From contig NZ_CP054699.1 in NCBI RefSeq assembly GCF_022558445.1, forward strand, positions 3,116,001 to 3,180,000: a DNA stretch of 64,000 nt, written 5' to 3'. The position numbers were made by a program, and so were the translations under genes. The stretch comes from Candidatus Contubernalis alkalaceticus (GTDB taxonomy: Bacteria > Bacillota > Dethiobacteria > SKNC01). The notes beneath the pieces were generated by a model. It saw only the letters and a program-made list of their open reading frames with translations. It was not told where the DNA came from and ran no database searches. Shown here piece after piece: positions 50,392 to 64,000 of the stretch (position 1 is its first letter; each line of letters opens with the position of its first letter).

Positions 50392-53157
50392 ATGAAACGA
50401 AAATACGTAATATTTATCGCACTGGCTTTACTTTTCGTGTTTTTTAATGTATTAAACCGCTTTTATCTGGACTTACTCTGGTTTCAAAGCCTGGATTACG
50501 GGTCCGTGTTTACCACAATCCTTTTTAGTCAGATAGGAATTAGTGTACTTTATTTTTTAGGAATTTTTGGTGTGTTGTTTCTCAATCTAATGCTGGCCCG
50601 AAATGCCGTTCTAAACCCGTCCAACTTGATGCTCCGGCACAAACTTTTCAAAAGTCAAATAGGGAATCTTTTAGTCCCAAAAACTTATACTTTACTGGCT
50701 TTGGGAGCCAGCGGACTGGTAGCTCTACTGTTTTCTGCTGCCTCCGGTGAACAATGGATGACCGTGTTACAATATGTTAACCGCACTTCTTTTGATATTA
50801 CCGAACCTATTTTAAACCGGGATGTAGGTTTTTACATGTTTGAGCTGCCCTTTTTTCTCCTGGTTAAAGACTATCTAACCTCACTGCTGGTTCTGTCCAT
50901 TATTACCATAGGAGGTCTTTATCTCACCATAAGCATGTCTCCAGAAGCCTCCCCAACCGGCTGGTGGAATCAGTTGGAGGGTAAAAAGCATCTTTCTCTG
51001 CTGGTTTCCTTCTTTTTCCTTCTTAAAGCTTATGACTACCACCTAAAAATTTATGAAATGCTGTTTTCTCCTCGAGGAGCTGCCTTTGGTGCCGGTTATA
51101 CCGATGTGACCGTACAGATCCCGATGCTTAGGGTTTTGATGTTCATATCACTGGGCCTTGCATTATTTCTTATTTTTAAATCTTTCAAGCCTAGTACCCG
51201 AAGCCTGCCCATGGCTGCAGGAGCGTTGATTATCGCCTCTCTTTTGCTGGGTTCCATTTATCCAGCGGCTATCCAAAATTTCCGGGTTGAGCCTAACGAA
51301 CTGACCATGGAAATGCCCTATCTAGAACATAATATTGAATTTACTCGGAAAGCTTTTGCCCTGGACGATGTTAGAACGGAAACATATTCAATTTCAACCC
51401 AGCTTGATCCAGAGATACTGGATCAGAACCAGGGGACCATTCAAAACATCCGGCTGTGGGACTACCGACCCATCAAGACCACCTACAACCAGCTTCAGGG
51501 GATCAGACCTTATTATAAGTTCCATGACATAGACATCGACCGATATATTCTGGACGGAACCTACCGGCAGGTGATGCTCTCCGCCCGGGAACTTGACCAA
51601 AACGAACTATCGGAAACGGCAAAAACTTGGGTTAACTTGAGATTAAAATATACCCATGGTTACGGTTTTGCCATGAGTCCGGTAAACGAAGCTACTTCTG
51701 AAGGGCTTCCGCAGTTCATGGTTAGAAATATACCTCCCACTACTCAAACGGATCTGGCAATTGACAGACCGGAAATCTATTATGGGGAGAAAACTGACCC
51801 CTATGTAATTGTCAATACCTTAACTGAAGAATTTGACTATCCTTTGGGAACAACTAATGCTTATTCTATGTATGAGGAAGAAAGCGGCGTAACCATCAAC
51901 TCCTTTTTTAGAAAAGTCCTGTTCTCGCTGCGCTTCAACGATTACCGACTGCTTCTTTCCAACGACGTCATCAACGACAGCCAGGTGCTCTTCGACCGGA
52001 ATATTAATACCAGAGTCCGAAAAATTGCTCCTTTCCTACAATATGATCAGGATCCTTACCTGGTGGTCAGTGAAGGCAGATTATTCTGGATGCTGGATGC
52101 TTATACCACCAGCAGTAATTACCCATACTCGGAACCTTTCGGAGGGGTAAACTATATAAGAAACTCTGTTAAGATAGTTATTGACGCTTACAATGGTGAG
52201 GTGGACTATTATATAGTTGACGACTCTGACCCATTAATACAAGTTTACAAGGGCATTTTCCCTGACCTTTTCAAGCCGGTGGCGGATATGCCCACAGGGC
52301 TTAAGAATCATTTTCGTTATCCCGAGGATCTTTTCAATCTGCAGAGCCAGGTCTATGCCCAATACCATATGGAAGACGTCAGAGTTTTTTACAATAAAGA
52401 GGACGAATGGACCATTCCTTTAGAAAACTATGATGGACAGCAGATACAGGTGGAGCCCTACTACACTATCCTACAGCTCCCCGGAGAACAGGAACCGGAA
52501 TTCGTGCTGATGCTTCCCTATAATCCCATTCGCAGAGATAACATGGTGGCCTGGATGGCTGCCCGCTGTGACCCGGAACATTATGGAGAAAGAGTAGTCT
52601 ACCGTTTCCCCCGTGAACAGACCGTCCTGGGACCCCGACAGGTGGAAGGAAGAATCGACCAGGACACGGAAATATCCTCACAGCTAACTCTGTGGGATCA
52701 GAGAGGTTCTAGGGTAATTCGGGGCAACCTGCTGGTTCTGCCCATAAACAATTCTATCCTGTATGTGGAACCTGTTTTCCTGCAGGCTGACCAGGGAGAA
52801 CAGCCGGAGCTGGTCCGGGTTATCGTTATGCACGAAGAAAACTTAGTTATGGAGGAAACTCTCAAGAAAGCTCTAAACCGCATTTTTGGAGATGCTCCCG
52901 ATACTACGACGGAAGAGGAAGAGGCCGGCACGGTAGAAGAACTAATTATAAGAGCCAATCGACTAATCACCGAAGCAAAAGAAGCCCTGGGCCAGAGCGA
53001 CTGGACTGGTTACGGAAGAATTCAAGAGGAGCTGGAATCAACACTGAAGAGCCTTGCGGAAATCGTAGATGTGCCTATGATAGAAGAAATTATAGAAGAA
53101 GAGGAGCTCTGGGAAGAGGAAATGCTTTCACCGGAGGAATTGGACCCGATAGAATAA
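50392..53157 (+). CDS. UPF0182 family membrane protein
   Basis: 921 residues. About seven membrane helices in the first 320 residues, then a large extracytoplasmic region with family blocks EPNELTMEMPYLEHNIEFTRKAFAL, PFLQYDQDPYLVVSEGRLFWMLDAYTTSSNYPYSEP and FRYPEDLFNLQSQVYAQYHM, and a very acidic C-terminal tail (about 100 residues). Function of UPF0182 is unknown. ATG at 50392 has GGGAGGGGAG; the ORF extends 8 codons upstream. Confidence 0.92.
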   Translation: MKRKYVIFIALALLFVFFNVLNRFYLDLLWFQSLDYGSVFTTILFSQIGISVLYFLGIFGVLFLNLMLARNAVLNPSNLMLRHKLFKSQIGNLLVPKTYTLLALGASGLVALLFSAASGEQWMTVLQYVNRTSFDITEPILNRDVGFYMFELPFFLLVKDYLTSLLVLSIITIGGLYLTISMSPEASPTGWWNQLEGKKHLSLLVSFFFLLKAYDYHLKIYEMLFSPRGAAFGAGYTDVTVQIPMLRVLMFISLGLALFLIFKSFKPSTRSLPMAAGALIIASLLLGSIYPAAIQNFRVEPNELTMEMPYLEHNIEFTRKAFALDDVRTETYSISTQLDPEILDQNQGTIQNIRLWDYRPIKTTYNQLQGIRPYYKFHDIDIDRYILDGTYRQVMLSARELDQNELSETAKTWVNLRLKYTHGYGFAMSPVNEATSEGLPQFMVRNIPPTTQTDLAIDRPEIYYGEKTDPYVIVNTLTEEFDYPLGTTNAYSMYEEESGVTINSFFRKVLFSLRFNDYRLLLSNDVINDSQVLFDRNINTRVRKIAPFLQYDQDPYLVVSEGRLFWMLDAYTTSSNYPYSEPFGGVNYIRNSVKIVIDAYNGEVDYYIVDDSDPLIQVYKGIFPDLFKPVADMPTGLKNHFRYPEDLFNLQSQVYAQYHMEDVRVFYNKEDEWTIPLENYDGQQIQVEPYYTILQLPGEQEPEFVLMLPYNPIRRDNMVAWMAARCDPEHYGERVVYRFPREQTVLGPRQVEGRIDQDTEISSQLTLWDQRGSRVIRGNLLVLPINNSILYVEPVFLQADQGEQPELVRVIVMHEENLVMEETLKKALNRIFGDAPDTTTEEEEAGTVEELIIRANRLITEAKEALGQSDWTGYGRIQEELESTLKSLAEIVDVPMIEEIIEEEELWEEEMLSPEELDPIE

Positions 53158-53275
53158 CTGGATTTCAATGAGGGAATCGTTAATATGTGCCTCAACTAAG
53201 ATACTCCAGCCGAACATGAATGTTTTTAGCTTATATTTTTGATAAGACGGTGTATCGCTGCCGCAAGATATTCCC

Positions 53276-53315
53276 GCACAACAAAGCCGGACCATTAGGT
53301 CCGGCTTTGTTGTGC
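53276..53315 (+). terminator. 18-bp perfect hairpin after the UPF0182 gene
   Basis: GCACAACAAAGCCGGACC and its exact complement surround ATTA. The 3' arm is U-rich (GGCTTTGTTGTG) but no clear T-run follows; likely a terminator or shared 3' barrier for the converging lipoprotein gene. Confidence 0.6.
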
Positions 53316-53450
53316 GGAGGGACAAACTTTTTATCTTTCTCGACAGTATTTAGTATCTAGTATTTAGAAATATCGGCGGCAATCCTTGGAGTCTATTAAC
53401 CCCGTGAGGATGTCACTATCCTCTAGTATCTAAAATATTGTCATATGCCT

Positions 53451-54293
53451 TTAATCGCTAATTTTTAAAGGTAGGCTTACCAGGTTAGTCTTACTGCCAT
53501 CAATAGCACTGGGAGAGTACATCTCTACCTTAAAGCTATTGCTAGTCTCCTCCGGAAGATTAATATCAATCTCAAAATGATACCAATCCCCCATCCCGGC
53601 AGTAGTATAATGTTCATACAGTGATTTTCCATTTTCATCAATTATTTCGTAAACAATATTCCCCTCGTAAACACTGGCGATTCCTGAAATGCTAAATTTA
53701 TCACCAACGGTACTGTTAGGGGCAGGTTCAAATATTTTAATAAAAGGAGATTCTGCCACAATAGGCTTCAATTCCTCAACTCCCCTCAGAATCATTAGAT
53801 ATTCCTCATCTCCTGAAAGTATAAAAATAACTGGTAAATTAACCTTTTCAATCACCTCTAAAGCATAGGGATAAGTAATTACCTGGGTAACCATATCCCC
53901 CTCCTTAGGGGCTTTAAAATCTACTGATACTTCTACACTTTCACCAGTAATATTGACATCGGTAATATTAACTTCATATCCTCCTGTAGCCTTTTCCCCG
54001 TATGTAACCAGGATATACAATTCATCTTCATAAACCCTTGACTGTCCCATGTTCATAGTTAAAGAACTGTTCAGCCAATCTTCAATCTCTTCCGGCAGCT
54101 TTTCAGAATCAATGGGTTCTTCATGATCATTATTATTATCTTCATTATCATTTCCGTTTTCGCTACCATTTCCATTTACTATGGGATTCTCATCTGGTAT
54201 TCCATCCCCATTACTTTCACAACCCATACCCAGCAAAGACAACGAAACAATTAAAACCATAATCAATGAAAACACTAGAACTTTTCTAAGCAA
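53451..54293 (-). CDS. Lipoprotein with PrcB-C-like and Gmad2 domains
   Basis: About 280 residues. The signal peptide LLRKVLVFSLIMVLIVSLSL leads to lipobox LLGMGC. A linker rich in Asn, Gly, Asp and Glu follows (about 40 residues), then a PrcB-C-like domain (ILVTYGEKATGGYEVNITDV...) and a Gmad2 Ig-like domain (IKIFEPAPNSTVGDKFSISGIASVYEG). Gmad2 domains are often found in sporulation or germination proteins. TTG at 54293 has GGAGGGAG; an ATG five codons upstream (54308) lacks it. Confidence 0.82.
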   Translation of the reverse strand: MLRKVLVFSLIMVLIVSLSLLGMGCESNGDGIPDENPIVNGNGSENGNDNEDNNNDHEEPIDSEKLPEEIEDWLNSSLTMNMGQSRVYEDELYILVTYGEKATGGYEVNITDVNITGESVEVSVDFKAPKEGDMVTQVITYPYALEVIEKVNLPVIFILSGDEEYLMILRGVEELKPIVAESPFIKIFEPAPNSTVGDKFSISGIASVYEGNIVYEIIDENGKSLYEHYTTAGMGDWYHFEIDINLPEETSNSFKVEMYSPSAIDGSKTNLVSLPLKISD

Positions 54294-54498
54294 ATTTTCT
54301 CCCTCCATTATATTATGTTTCATCAGAAAAACAAAGGTGTTCTTGATGACGTTTGTATTAATACTTTCGATAAACATATTCATTTACCTACCTGTATATT
54401 ATTAAGTAATTATTATATTTTTTTAAACTTTAATTTTACAAAAATCAAAGTAAAAAGCTATGATTATAGTGCCCACAAAAGAAGAGTACAAAAAAAAA

Positions 54499-54573
54499 TG
54501 GCTCCCCAGGTAGGACTCGAACCTACAGCCTATCGGTTAACAGCCGATTGCTCTACCGTTGAGCTACTGAGGA
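54499..54573 (-). tRNA. tRNA-Asn (GTT)
   Basis: Minus strand folds as a cloverleaf: acceptor TCCTCAG/CTGGGGA, D-arm AGCTCAACGGTAGAGC, anticodon loop CTGTTAA (GTT), T-arm GTAGGTTCGAGTCCTAC, encoded CCA. It is followed by a T-run, which ends the rRNA operon. Confidence 0.96.
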
Positions 54574-54602
54574 GTACAAACTTTTTAATAAAAAAATTAA
54601 TT

Positions 54603-54717
<115 letters not shown>

Positions 54718-55154
54718 AAAAGGTTGTCTTTGAATGAATTTCGTTCACACGATTTTACGAATGGAACTAATGTTTACCTTATAGAGAGCTCGTCAGTGGA
54801 ATGAATCCGTGTTCACACGATTTTCAATCGAACTGTTCACACAGATTCATTCCACTGACTTGCAGCTTATAAGGAATCTGTACTTACTTCTGATTTTTAA
54901 ATCGAACTGTTTACTCGATTCTTCTTCCGCAGACTTGCAGCTTAAACAATATGCCTTTGATAGTGATGCTCACGCCTGGTTTTAAATCGAACTGTTCACT
55001 TGATTCTTCCGCAGACTTGAAGCTTAATCAATATGACTTTGATAGTGATTCTCACGTCTTATTTTTAAACTGTTCTCTTAAGATTCATTCTACAGACATA
55101 AAATTATAGAGAAAGTTTGTTCTCTCAAAACTGTACAGCGGAAACGAATTTTTT
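54718..55154. repeat. 23S-5S spacer with tandem repeats and a long inverted repeat
   Basis: 437 nt. A perfect 16-bp stem GTCAGTGGAATGAATC (54792-54807) / GATTCATTCCACTGAC (54844-54859) is followed by about three copies of an about 80-nt unit (TAAATCGAACTGTTnACT...GCAGACTTGCAGCTTA...GATAGTGATnCTCACG) at about 54823-54897, 54898-54980 and 54981-55063, plus a decayed fourth. The stems probably serve rRNA processing; the repeats look like duplications within the spacer. Confidence 0.7.
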
Positions 55155-60218
<5,064 letters not shown>

Positions 60219-60492
60219 ATTATTGAACCTCTTACCCGAAGGTCTTAGAGGATTTTAACCAGTTCGTCTGCCTTTGCTTCGTAACGCTGACCTTTTGTCC
60301 GTGATAGGGACTATTTATCCCTACCAATTTTGAATCGGTCGTTATTAGGAATTGAAAGGGATTTATTAATGATTCATCAATAAATCGCCTTCTTGGCTTA
60401 AAAACTTTTTGACTCTTGGCTTTTAAAAGCCTTAAGTCTAGTGAGTCCTGTTTAGTTTTCAAAGAACAATGCCCGTATCAGGCACGAACATA
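60219..60492 (-). other. rRNA leader
   Basis: About 270 nt before 16S. It includes the boxA-like GTTCTTTGAAAACTAAACAG (about 60450-60470), which also appears in the 16S-23S spacer, and stems for pre-16S processing. Confidence 0.7.
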
Positions 60493-60521
60493 ATCTTACC
60501 ACGTTTTTTTTGCACTGTCAA
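60493..60521 (-). promoter_or_regulatory. rRNA operon promoter
   Basis: TTGACA (60516-60521), 17-nt spacer, TAAGAT (60493-60498) on the minus strand. A strong sigma-A-type promoter about 275 nt before 16S. Confidence 0.85.
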
Positions 60522-60775
60522 GCTTTTCTGAAAAGTTTTAGAAAAGTTCATAAAATAACATTCTATGACAGCAATAGGCATAACAAAACAATAAAAATTT
60601 GATATATTTTTCAAACATTCCTTCGGACTAATGGAAGATATTTCTTCAATTCATTTCTTTGATTTATAATTTATAACTAATAACTTATCCATTTAGTATG
60701 TAATAAAATATGGCTAATTATGCAGTAGAATAAAATTATTTAACTTAAGAAAAGAGATGGCTTTTAACAGTTTTT

Positions 60776-61405
60776 CTAATAACCAAACTCTTCAATAAAA
60801 GCTTTCACAAAGGCTTTCTTTACTTCATCATGTTGTACGGGCTTGTTTAAAACCTTTTCCATTGAAGTGATTCCCAGGTGAGTAATGCCGCAGGGAACAA
60901 TATAATTGTAATGGTCCAGATTTGTACTAATATTTAAAGCCAATCCATGATAGCTGATCCAATGCTTTACCCCAATACCGACGGCGCATATCTTATGACC
61001 TGACACCCATACACCAATATATTCAGGGTTCCTGCCGGCGGAAATACGAAAACACTTCAGGGTGGAAATCACTGCCGCCTCATACTTATATATTAAATCG
61101 TGCAGATTTCTTCCCTGACTACGCAAGTCAAGAATTGGATATACCACCAATTGACCGGGCCCATGATAAGTAACCGCTCCTCCCCGGTCTACTTTTTTAA
61201 CCGAAATTCCTGCCCCTTTCAGCACGTCCTCCGAGGCCAGTATTTCCTTTCTGCTTCCCCGGCAACCTATGGTGAATACAGGAGGATGACTGACCAGTAT
61301 CAGCGTATCCGGGATAAGTTCTTGTGACCGAGCCTTCACTAATCTTTGCTGCTGCTCATACCCCCTGGAATATTCCATGCTCCCCCAGTCTATGACTTGT
61401 AACAA
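60776..61405 (-). CDS. lipB: Octanoyl-[acyl-carrier protein]-protein octanoyltransferase LipB
   Basis: 209 residues. Motifs: PPVFTIGCRGSRKEIL, VDRGGAVTYHGPGQLVVYPILDL, KICAVGIGVK (catalytic Lys), HGLALNIS and IVPCGITHLGITS (catalytic Cys). It moves octanoate to lipoyl domains such as GcvH. No lipA, pyruvate dehydrogenase or gcv genes are nearby. Probably starts with TTG at 61405; AAGGTG lies about 10 nt upstream. Confidence 0.94.
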   Translation of the reverse strand: MLQVIDWGSMEYSRGYEQQQRLVKARSQELIPDTLILVSHPPVFTIGCRGSRKEILASEDVLKGAGISVKKVDRGGAVTYHGPGQLVVYPILDLRSQGRNLHDLIYKYEAAVISTLKCFRISAGRNPEYIGVWVSGHKICAVGIGVKHWISYHGLALNISTNLDHYNYIVPCGITHLGITSMEKVLNKPVQHDEVKKAFVKAFIEEFGY

Positions 61406-61582
61406 TTATAACAGCACCTTTTTCTTTGTTAAATTTAATCATTCCCGGCTAGTTCCAGTTTCTCCAGCAGAGACCTGGCCCCAGCATTCTCTTCACAAGC
61501 TGTTTTCCTGCTTCGTCAAGTTTATGCGCCAATAATGAAAATGTTTTAACCCATGCCCTTGACAACTTGATAACTCAGGAAA

Positions 61583-61633
61583 AGGAAAAACACCTCCCCT
61601 TATGACATCCTGAGACCAAGGTGTTTTTTCCAC
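61583..61633 (-). terminator. Terminator after lysS
   Basis: GGAAAAAACACCT pairs with AGGTGTTTTTCC around a 24-nt loop and runs on into TTTTCC on the minus strand. Confidence 0.8.
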
Positions 61634-61640
61634 ACTTTTT

Positions 61641-61703
61641 ACATGCTTTATCCACACTTACTACATGTTTTTCCATGCTTTTTCCATGCTTTTTCCATGT
61701 TTA
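61641..61703. repeat. Tandem repeat of TTTTCCATGC units
   Basis: Three exact or near-exact TTTTTCCATGC units (61669-61700), with looser copies (CTTTTTACATG, CTTTATCCACA) before them. Slippage repeat in a short spacer. Confidence 0.6.
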
Positions 61704-61736
61704 CACTACATATTTACCTGTTTACCTGCAAAATCC

Positions 61737-63218
61737 TTAGGGGCTGCTGATGTCTTCCCGGGGGCGCAGGGTTGGGAAAAGCAGCACGTCCCTGATGGAA
61801 GGAGAATCAGTTAACAGCATAACCAGCCGATCGATTCCAATACCTAACCCTCCGGCAGGGGGCATGCCATATTCCAGAGCAGTAATAAAGTCCTCATCCA
61901 TCATATGAGCTTCTTCGTCTCCCGCCGCTCTCTTTTCCACCTGTTTTTTAAACCTTTCCCTCTGATCAATGGGATCATTCAATTCCGTAAAAGCGTTGGC
62001 AATCTCACTGCCCGCCATAAATGCCTCAAAACGATAGGTAAAACCAGGTTCATCCTTCTTACGTTTGGCCAGAGGGGACACCTCCAAAGGATAATCCATG
62101 ATAAACGTGGGCTGCACCAGGTGCTTCTCCACATAATTTTCAAAAAACATGTTTATAACTTCTCCCCGCACAGTATCATTAAAAACTTCCATCTTATGCT
62201 GCCGGGCCAATTTTAAAGCTTCCTCATCAGTTTTAATCTCATCAAAATCAAAACCTGCATATTTTTTTATAGAATCCAGCATGGTCATCCGCGGCCAAGG
62301 GGGGGTTAAATCCATTTCATTACCCTGGTATGTAATCTTCAATGTACCAAAAATCTTTTCCGCCACATGGGCAATTAGACTTTCCGTAAGCTTCATCATA
62401 TCGAAATAGTCTGCATTGGACTGATAAATCTCTATGGAGGTAAATTCCGGGTTATGTTTGGTAGAAATCCCTTCATTTCTAAATATTCTCCCCAATTCAT
62501 AAACCCGGTCAAATCCACCCACCAGGAGCCTCTTCAGATGAAGCTCTGTTGCAATTCTTAAATACAGGTTCATATTCAACGTATTGTGGTGGGTAATAAA
62601 AGGCCGGGCACTGGCTCCACCGGTTATGCTGTGCATAGTGGGAGTTTCTACTTCCAAGAAACCCTCCCGGTTTAAAAAATCCCGGATGAATTGGATTATT
62701 TTGCTCCTCTGAATGAATACCTTCTTTACCTGGGGATTCACAATTAGATCCAGATACCTCTGCCGATATCTAAGTTCCACATCCTTCAAACCATGCCACT
62801 TTTCCGGAAGGGGCCTTAAGGATTTGGCCAACAGTCGAAATTCTAGAATAGAAACTGTAACCTCTCCCCGGCGGGTCTTAAATACCTTGCCCTTCACACC
62901 GATAATATCACCAATGTCCAGGAGACCATAACATTCATAGTTATCTTCCCCCAGATCATCCAGACGGGCATAAATCTGTATCTGTCCGCTCTCATCCTGA
63001 AGGTTTGCAAAAGCCGCCTTGCCGTGGCCTCTGGTGGTCATAATCCGGCCACAAAGGCTTACCTCTTTTCCCTCCAGCTCCTCAAAACCCTCCAGTATTT
63101 CTTGCGCCTGATGTGTAACCAAATATTTCTCTCCATAAGGGTCCATTCCCCGGTCATCAAGTTCTTTCAACTTTTCATGCCTTCTCAATATCAATTCGTG
63201 AACAGTTTCCTCGCTCAT
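61737..63218 (-). CDS. lysS: Lysyl-tRNA synthetase, class II
   Basis: 493 residues. N-terminal OB fold for the anticodon ([23 protein letters not shown]), class II motifs: [27 protein letters not shown] (1), [23 protein letters not shown] (2), and [16 protein letters not shown] (3). Start at ATG 63218 has GGAGG; the ORF continues 31 codons upstream without family similarity. It follows greA, a common order in Bacillota. Confidence 0.97.
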   Translation of the reverse strand: MSEETVHELILRRHEKLKELDDRGMDPYGEKYLVTHQAQEILEGFEELEGKEVSLCGRIMTTRGHGKAAFANLQDESGQIQIYARLDDLGEDNYECYGLLDIGDIIGVKGKVFKTRRGEVTVSILEFRLLAKSLRPLPEKWHGLKDVELRYRQRYLDLIVNPQVKKVFIQRSKIIQFIRDFLNREGFLEVETPTMHSITGGASARPFITHHNTLNMNLYLRIATELHLKRLLVGGFDRVYELGRIFRNEGISTKHNPEFTSIEIYQSNADYFDMMKLTESLIAHVAEKIFGTLKITYQGNEMDLTPPWPRMTMLDSIKKYAGFDFDEIKTDEEALKLARQHKMEVFNDTVRGEVINMFFENYVEKHLVQPTFIMDYPLEVSPLAKRKKDEPGFTYRFEAFMAGSEIANAFTELNDPIDQRERFKKQVEKRAAGDEEAHMMDEDFITALEYGMPPAGGLGIGIDRLVMLLTDSPSIRDVLLFPTLRPREDISSP

Positions 63219-63349
63219 GACACAACCTCCAGCAGATATATTGGTGTGAACGTTTTTTCGTTCCGGATATAATATTATCTTATTTAAAGCACGGATTAAA
63301 GGGTTTATCAAGAAATATTTGGGAAACTTTCATATTTAGTCAGTTTGGC

Positions 63350-63826
63350 TTATTTTTTTATGCTTAGAATCTGATATTTGATATTTCCTGCCGGAACGGA
63401 AACCTCCACAATACTGCCCACGGGCTTGCCAAGAATAGCTTTTCCCACCGGTGATTCATTAGAGATCTTATTCTCCCCAGGATTTGCCTCTGCTGTCCCT
63501 ACAATAGTATAATCAACATCCTCATCAAATTCTAAATCCTTCAAAGTAACAGTGCTGCCTACACTGACATTATCTGTATTAATTTCACCCTCATCAATTA
63601 ATATAGCATTCCTCAGCATCTTCTCAAGGGTTATAATCCTTCCCTCAATAAAGGCCTGTTCGTTTTTCGCATCCTCATATTCAGAATTTTCGCTAATATC
63701 ACCAAAATCAATAGCTATCTTAATTCGGGATGCTACCTCTTTTCTCTTAACTGATTTTAATTGCTCCAATTCCTTTTCTAGCTTTAGTAAACCACCGTGA
63801 GTAAGAATAACTTCTTTGCTTACCAT
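63350..63826 (-). CDS. greA: Transcription elongation factor GreA
   Basis: 158 residues. N-terminal coiled coil with [28 protein letters not shown] and the tip [23 protein letters not shown], whose Asp-Glu residues enter RNA polymerase and stimulate transcript cleavage; C-terminal FKBP-like domain ends [23 protein letters not shown]. It lies upstream of lysS in the same direction. Confidence 0.97.
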   Translation of the reverse strand: MVSKEVILTHGGLLKLEKELEQLKSVKRKEVASRIKIAIDFGDISENSEYEDAKNEQAFIEGRIITLEKMLRNAILIDEGEINTDNVSVGSTVTLKDLEFDEDVDYTIVGTAEANPGENKISNESPVGKAILGKPVGSIVEVSVPAGNIKYQILSIKK

Positions 63827-64000
63827 CCACTGATTTCTCCTTTACATGGGATTTACCCTCGTATTAATTTAAAGTAAAACCTTGTTCTATGATCTAACCC
63901 CACTTTTCCTAAATCAAGTATATGTCAAGAGCCATTAATTATTCGAAAAGCAGGATTATTATTATATGACTAAATAGGTAAAGATATAAATATAGTGTCA
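63827..64000. other. Region upstream of greA
   Basis: 174 nt at the window edge, AT-rich, presumably containing the greA promoter or the end of an operon partner. I see no clear signal. Confidence 0.4.

Larger units (their letters stand above)
61406..61736. other. Intergenic region lipB-lysS
   Basis: 331 nt. Holds the lysS terminator (61583-61633) and a short tandem repeat (61641-61703). At 61436-61507 the minus strand can be read as a 25-codon open end (KTACEENAGARSLLEKLELA...) after a stop, possibly a remnant of a lost gene; low confidence. Confidence 0.55.

Noticed and set aside
61436-61507. Remnant of a coding gene before lipB
   Set aside because: Only about 25 codons are readable after a stop; too short to assign.

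Overview
The window looks like a chromosomal segment of a strictly anaerobic Clostridia-type bacterium (Bacillota). The evidence is the CtsR-McsA-McsB-ClpC heat-shock operon, Shine-Dalgarno-rich starts (including TTG, GTG and probably CTG/ATT starts), the 16S-23S-5S-tRNA-Asn operon, a Gmad2 lipoprotein of the type linked to sporulation, and a full carbonyl branch of the Wood-Ljungdahl pathway. The relatives that best fit the gene content are acetogens or syntrophs of the Moorella/Peptococcaceae/Dethiobacter kind; this is inference. Nearly all genes between 1 and 44222 and between 60776 and 64000 lie on the minus strand. A block at 44569-53157 is on the plus strand.

Layout, left to right. (1) 1-4000: molybdenum cofactor genes (moeA partial, MOSC, moaA with a riboswitch-like attenuator, mobA) next to tatA-tatC, which export folded, often molybdo- or tungsto-, enzymes. 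(2) 4205-8702: a ComK-like protein, nitrilase-family hydrolase, YjbQ, a TPR/HTH protein and YhaM. (3) 8753-24398: the CODH/ACS and methyl-branch cluster, read right to left as cooS2, then cooC-acsA-acsB-acsC-acsD-acsE-hdrA-mvhD-metV-metF-hdrA2. MetFV makes methyl-THF with an HdrA/MvhD flavin/FeS module, AcsE moves the methyl group to the corrinoid protein AcsCD, AcsA reduces CO2 to CO, and AcsB joins methyl, CO and CoA. The two CODH genes are almost identical. (4) 24998-30306: the ctsR-mcsA-mcsB-clpC operon, whose last gene is an unexpected stand-alone copy of the ACS N-terminal domain. (5) 30536-37246: MgtC-like protein, a split NHEJ system (Ku, ligase, polymerase), thioredoxin/thioredoxin reductase and a geranylgeranyl-reductase-family flavoprotein. 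(6) 37366-40717: a GGDEF/HD-GYP sensor flanked by three homologous structured non-coding elements. (7) nadA-nadB-nadC. (8) 44425-53157 (+): PadR regulator, TbADH-like secondary alcohol dehydrogenase, a structured leader, iron-type alcohol dehydrogenase, a soluble histidine kinase and response regulator, and a UPF0182 membrane protein. (9) lipoprotein, rRNA operon (23S carries an intervening sequence), lipB, lysS, greA.

The strongest candidates for undescribed biology are: three about 150-nt RNA-like elements around the GGDEF/HD-GYP gene, with covarying stems, a promoter-like 5' end and a terminator-like 3' end; the stand-alone ACS N-domain protein at the end of the CtsR regulon operon; a riboswitch-like leader before the iron alcohol dehydrogenase; and a paired upstream motif shared by padR and the neighbouring alcohol dehydrogenase. 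All alignments here were made by eye; no database search or folding program was run.
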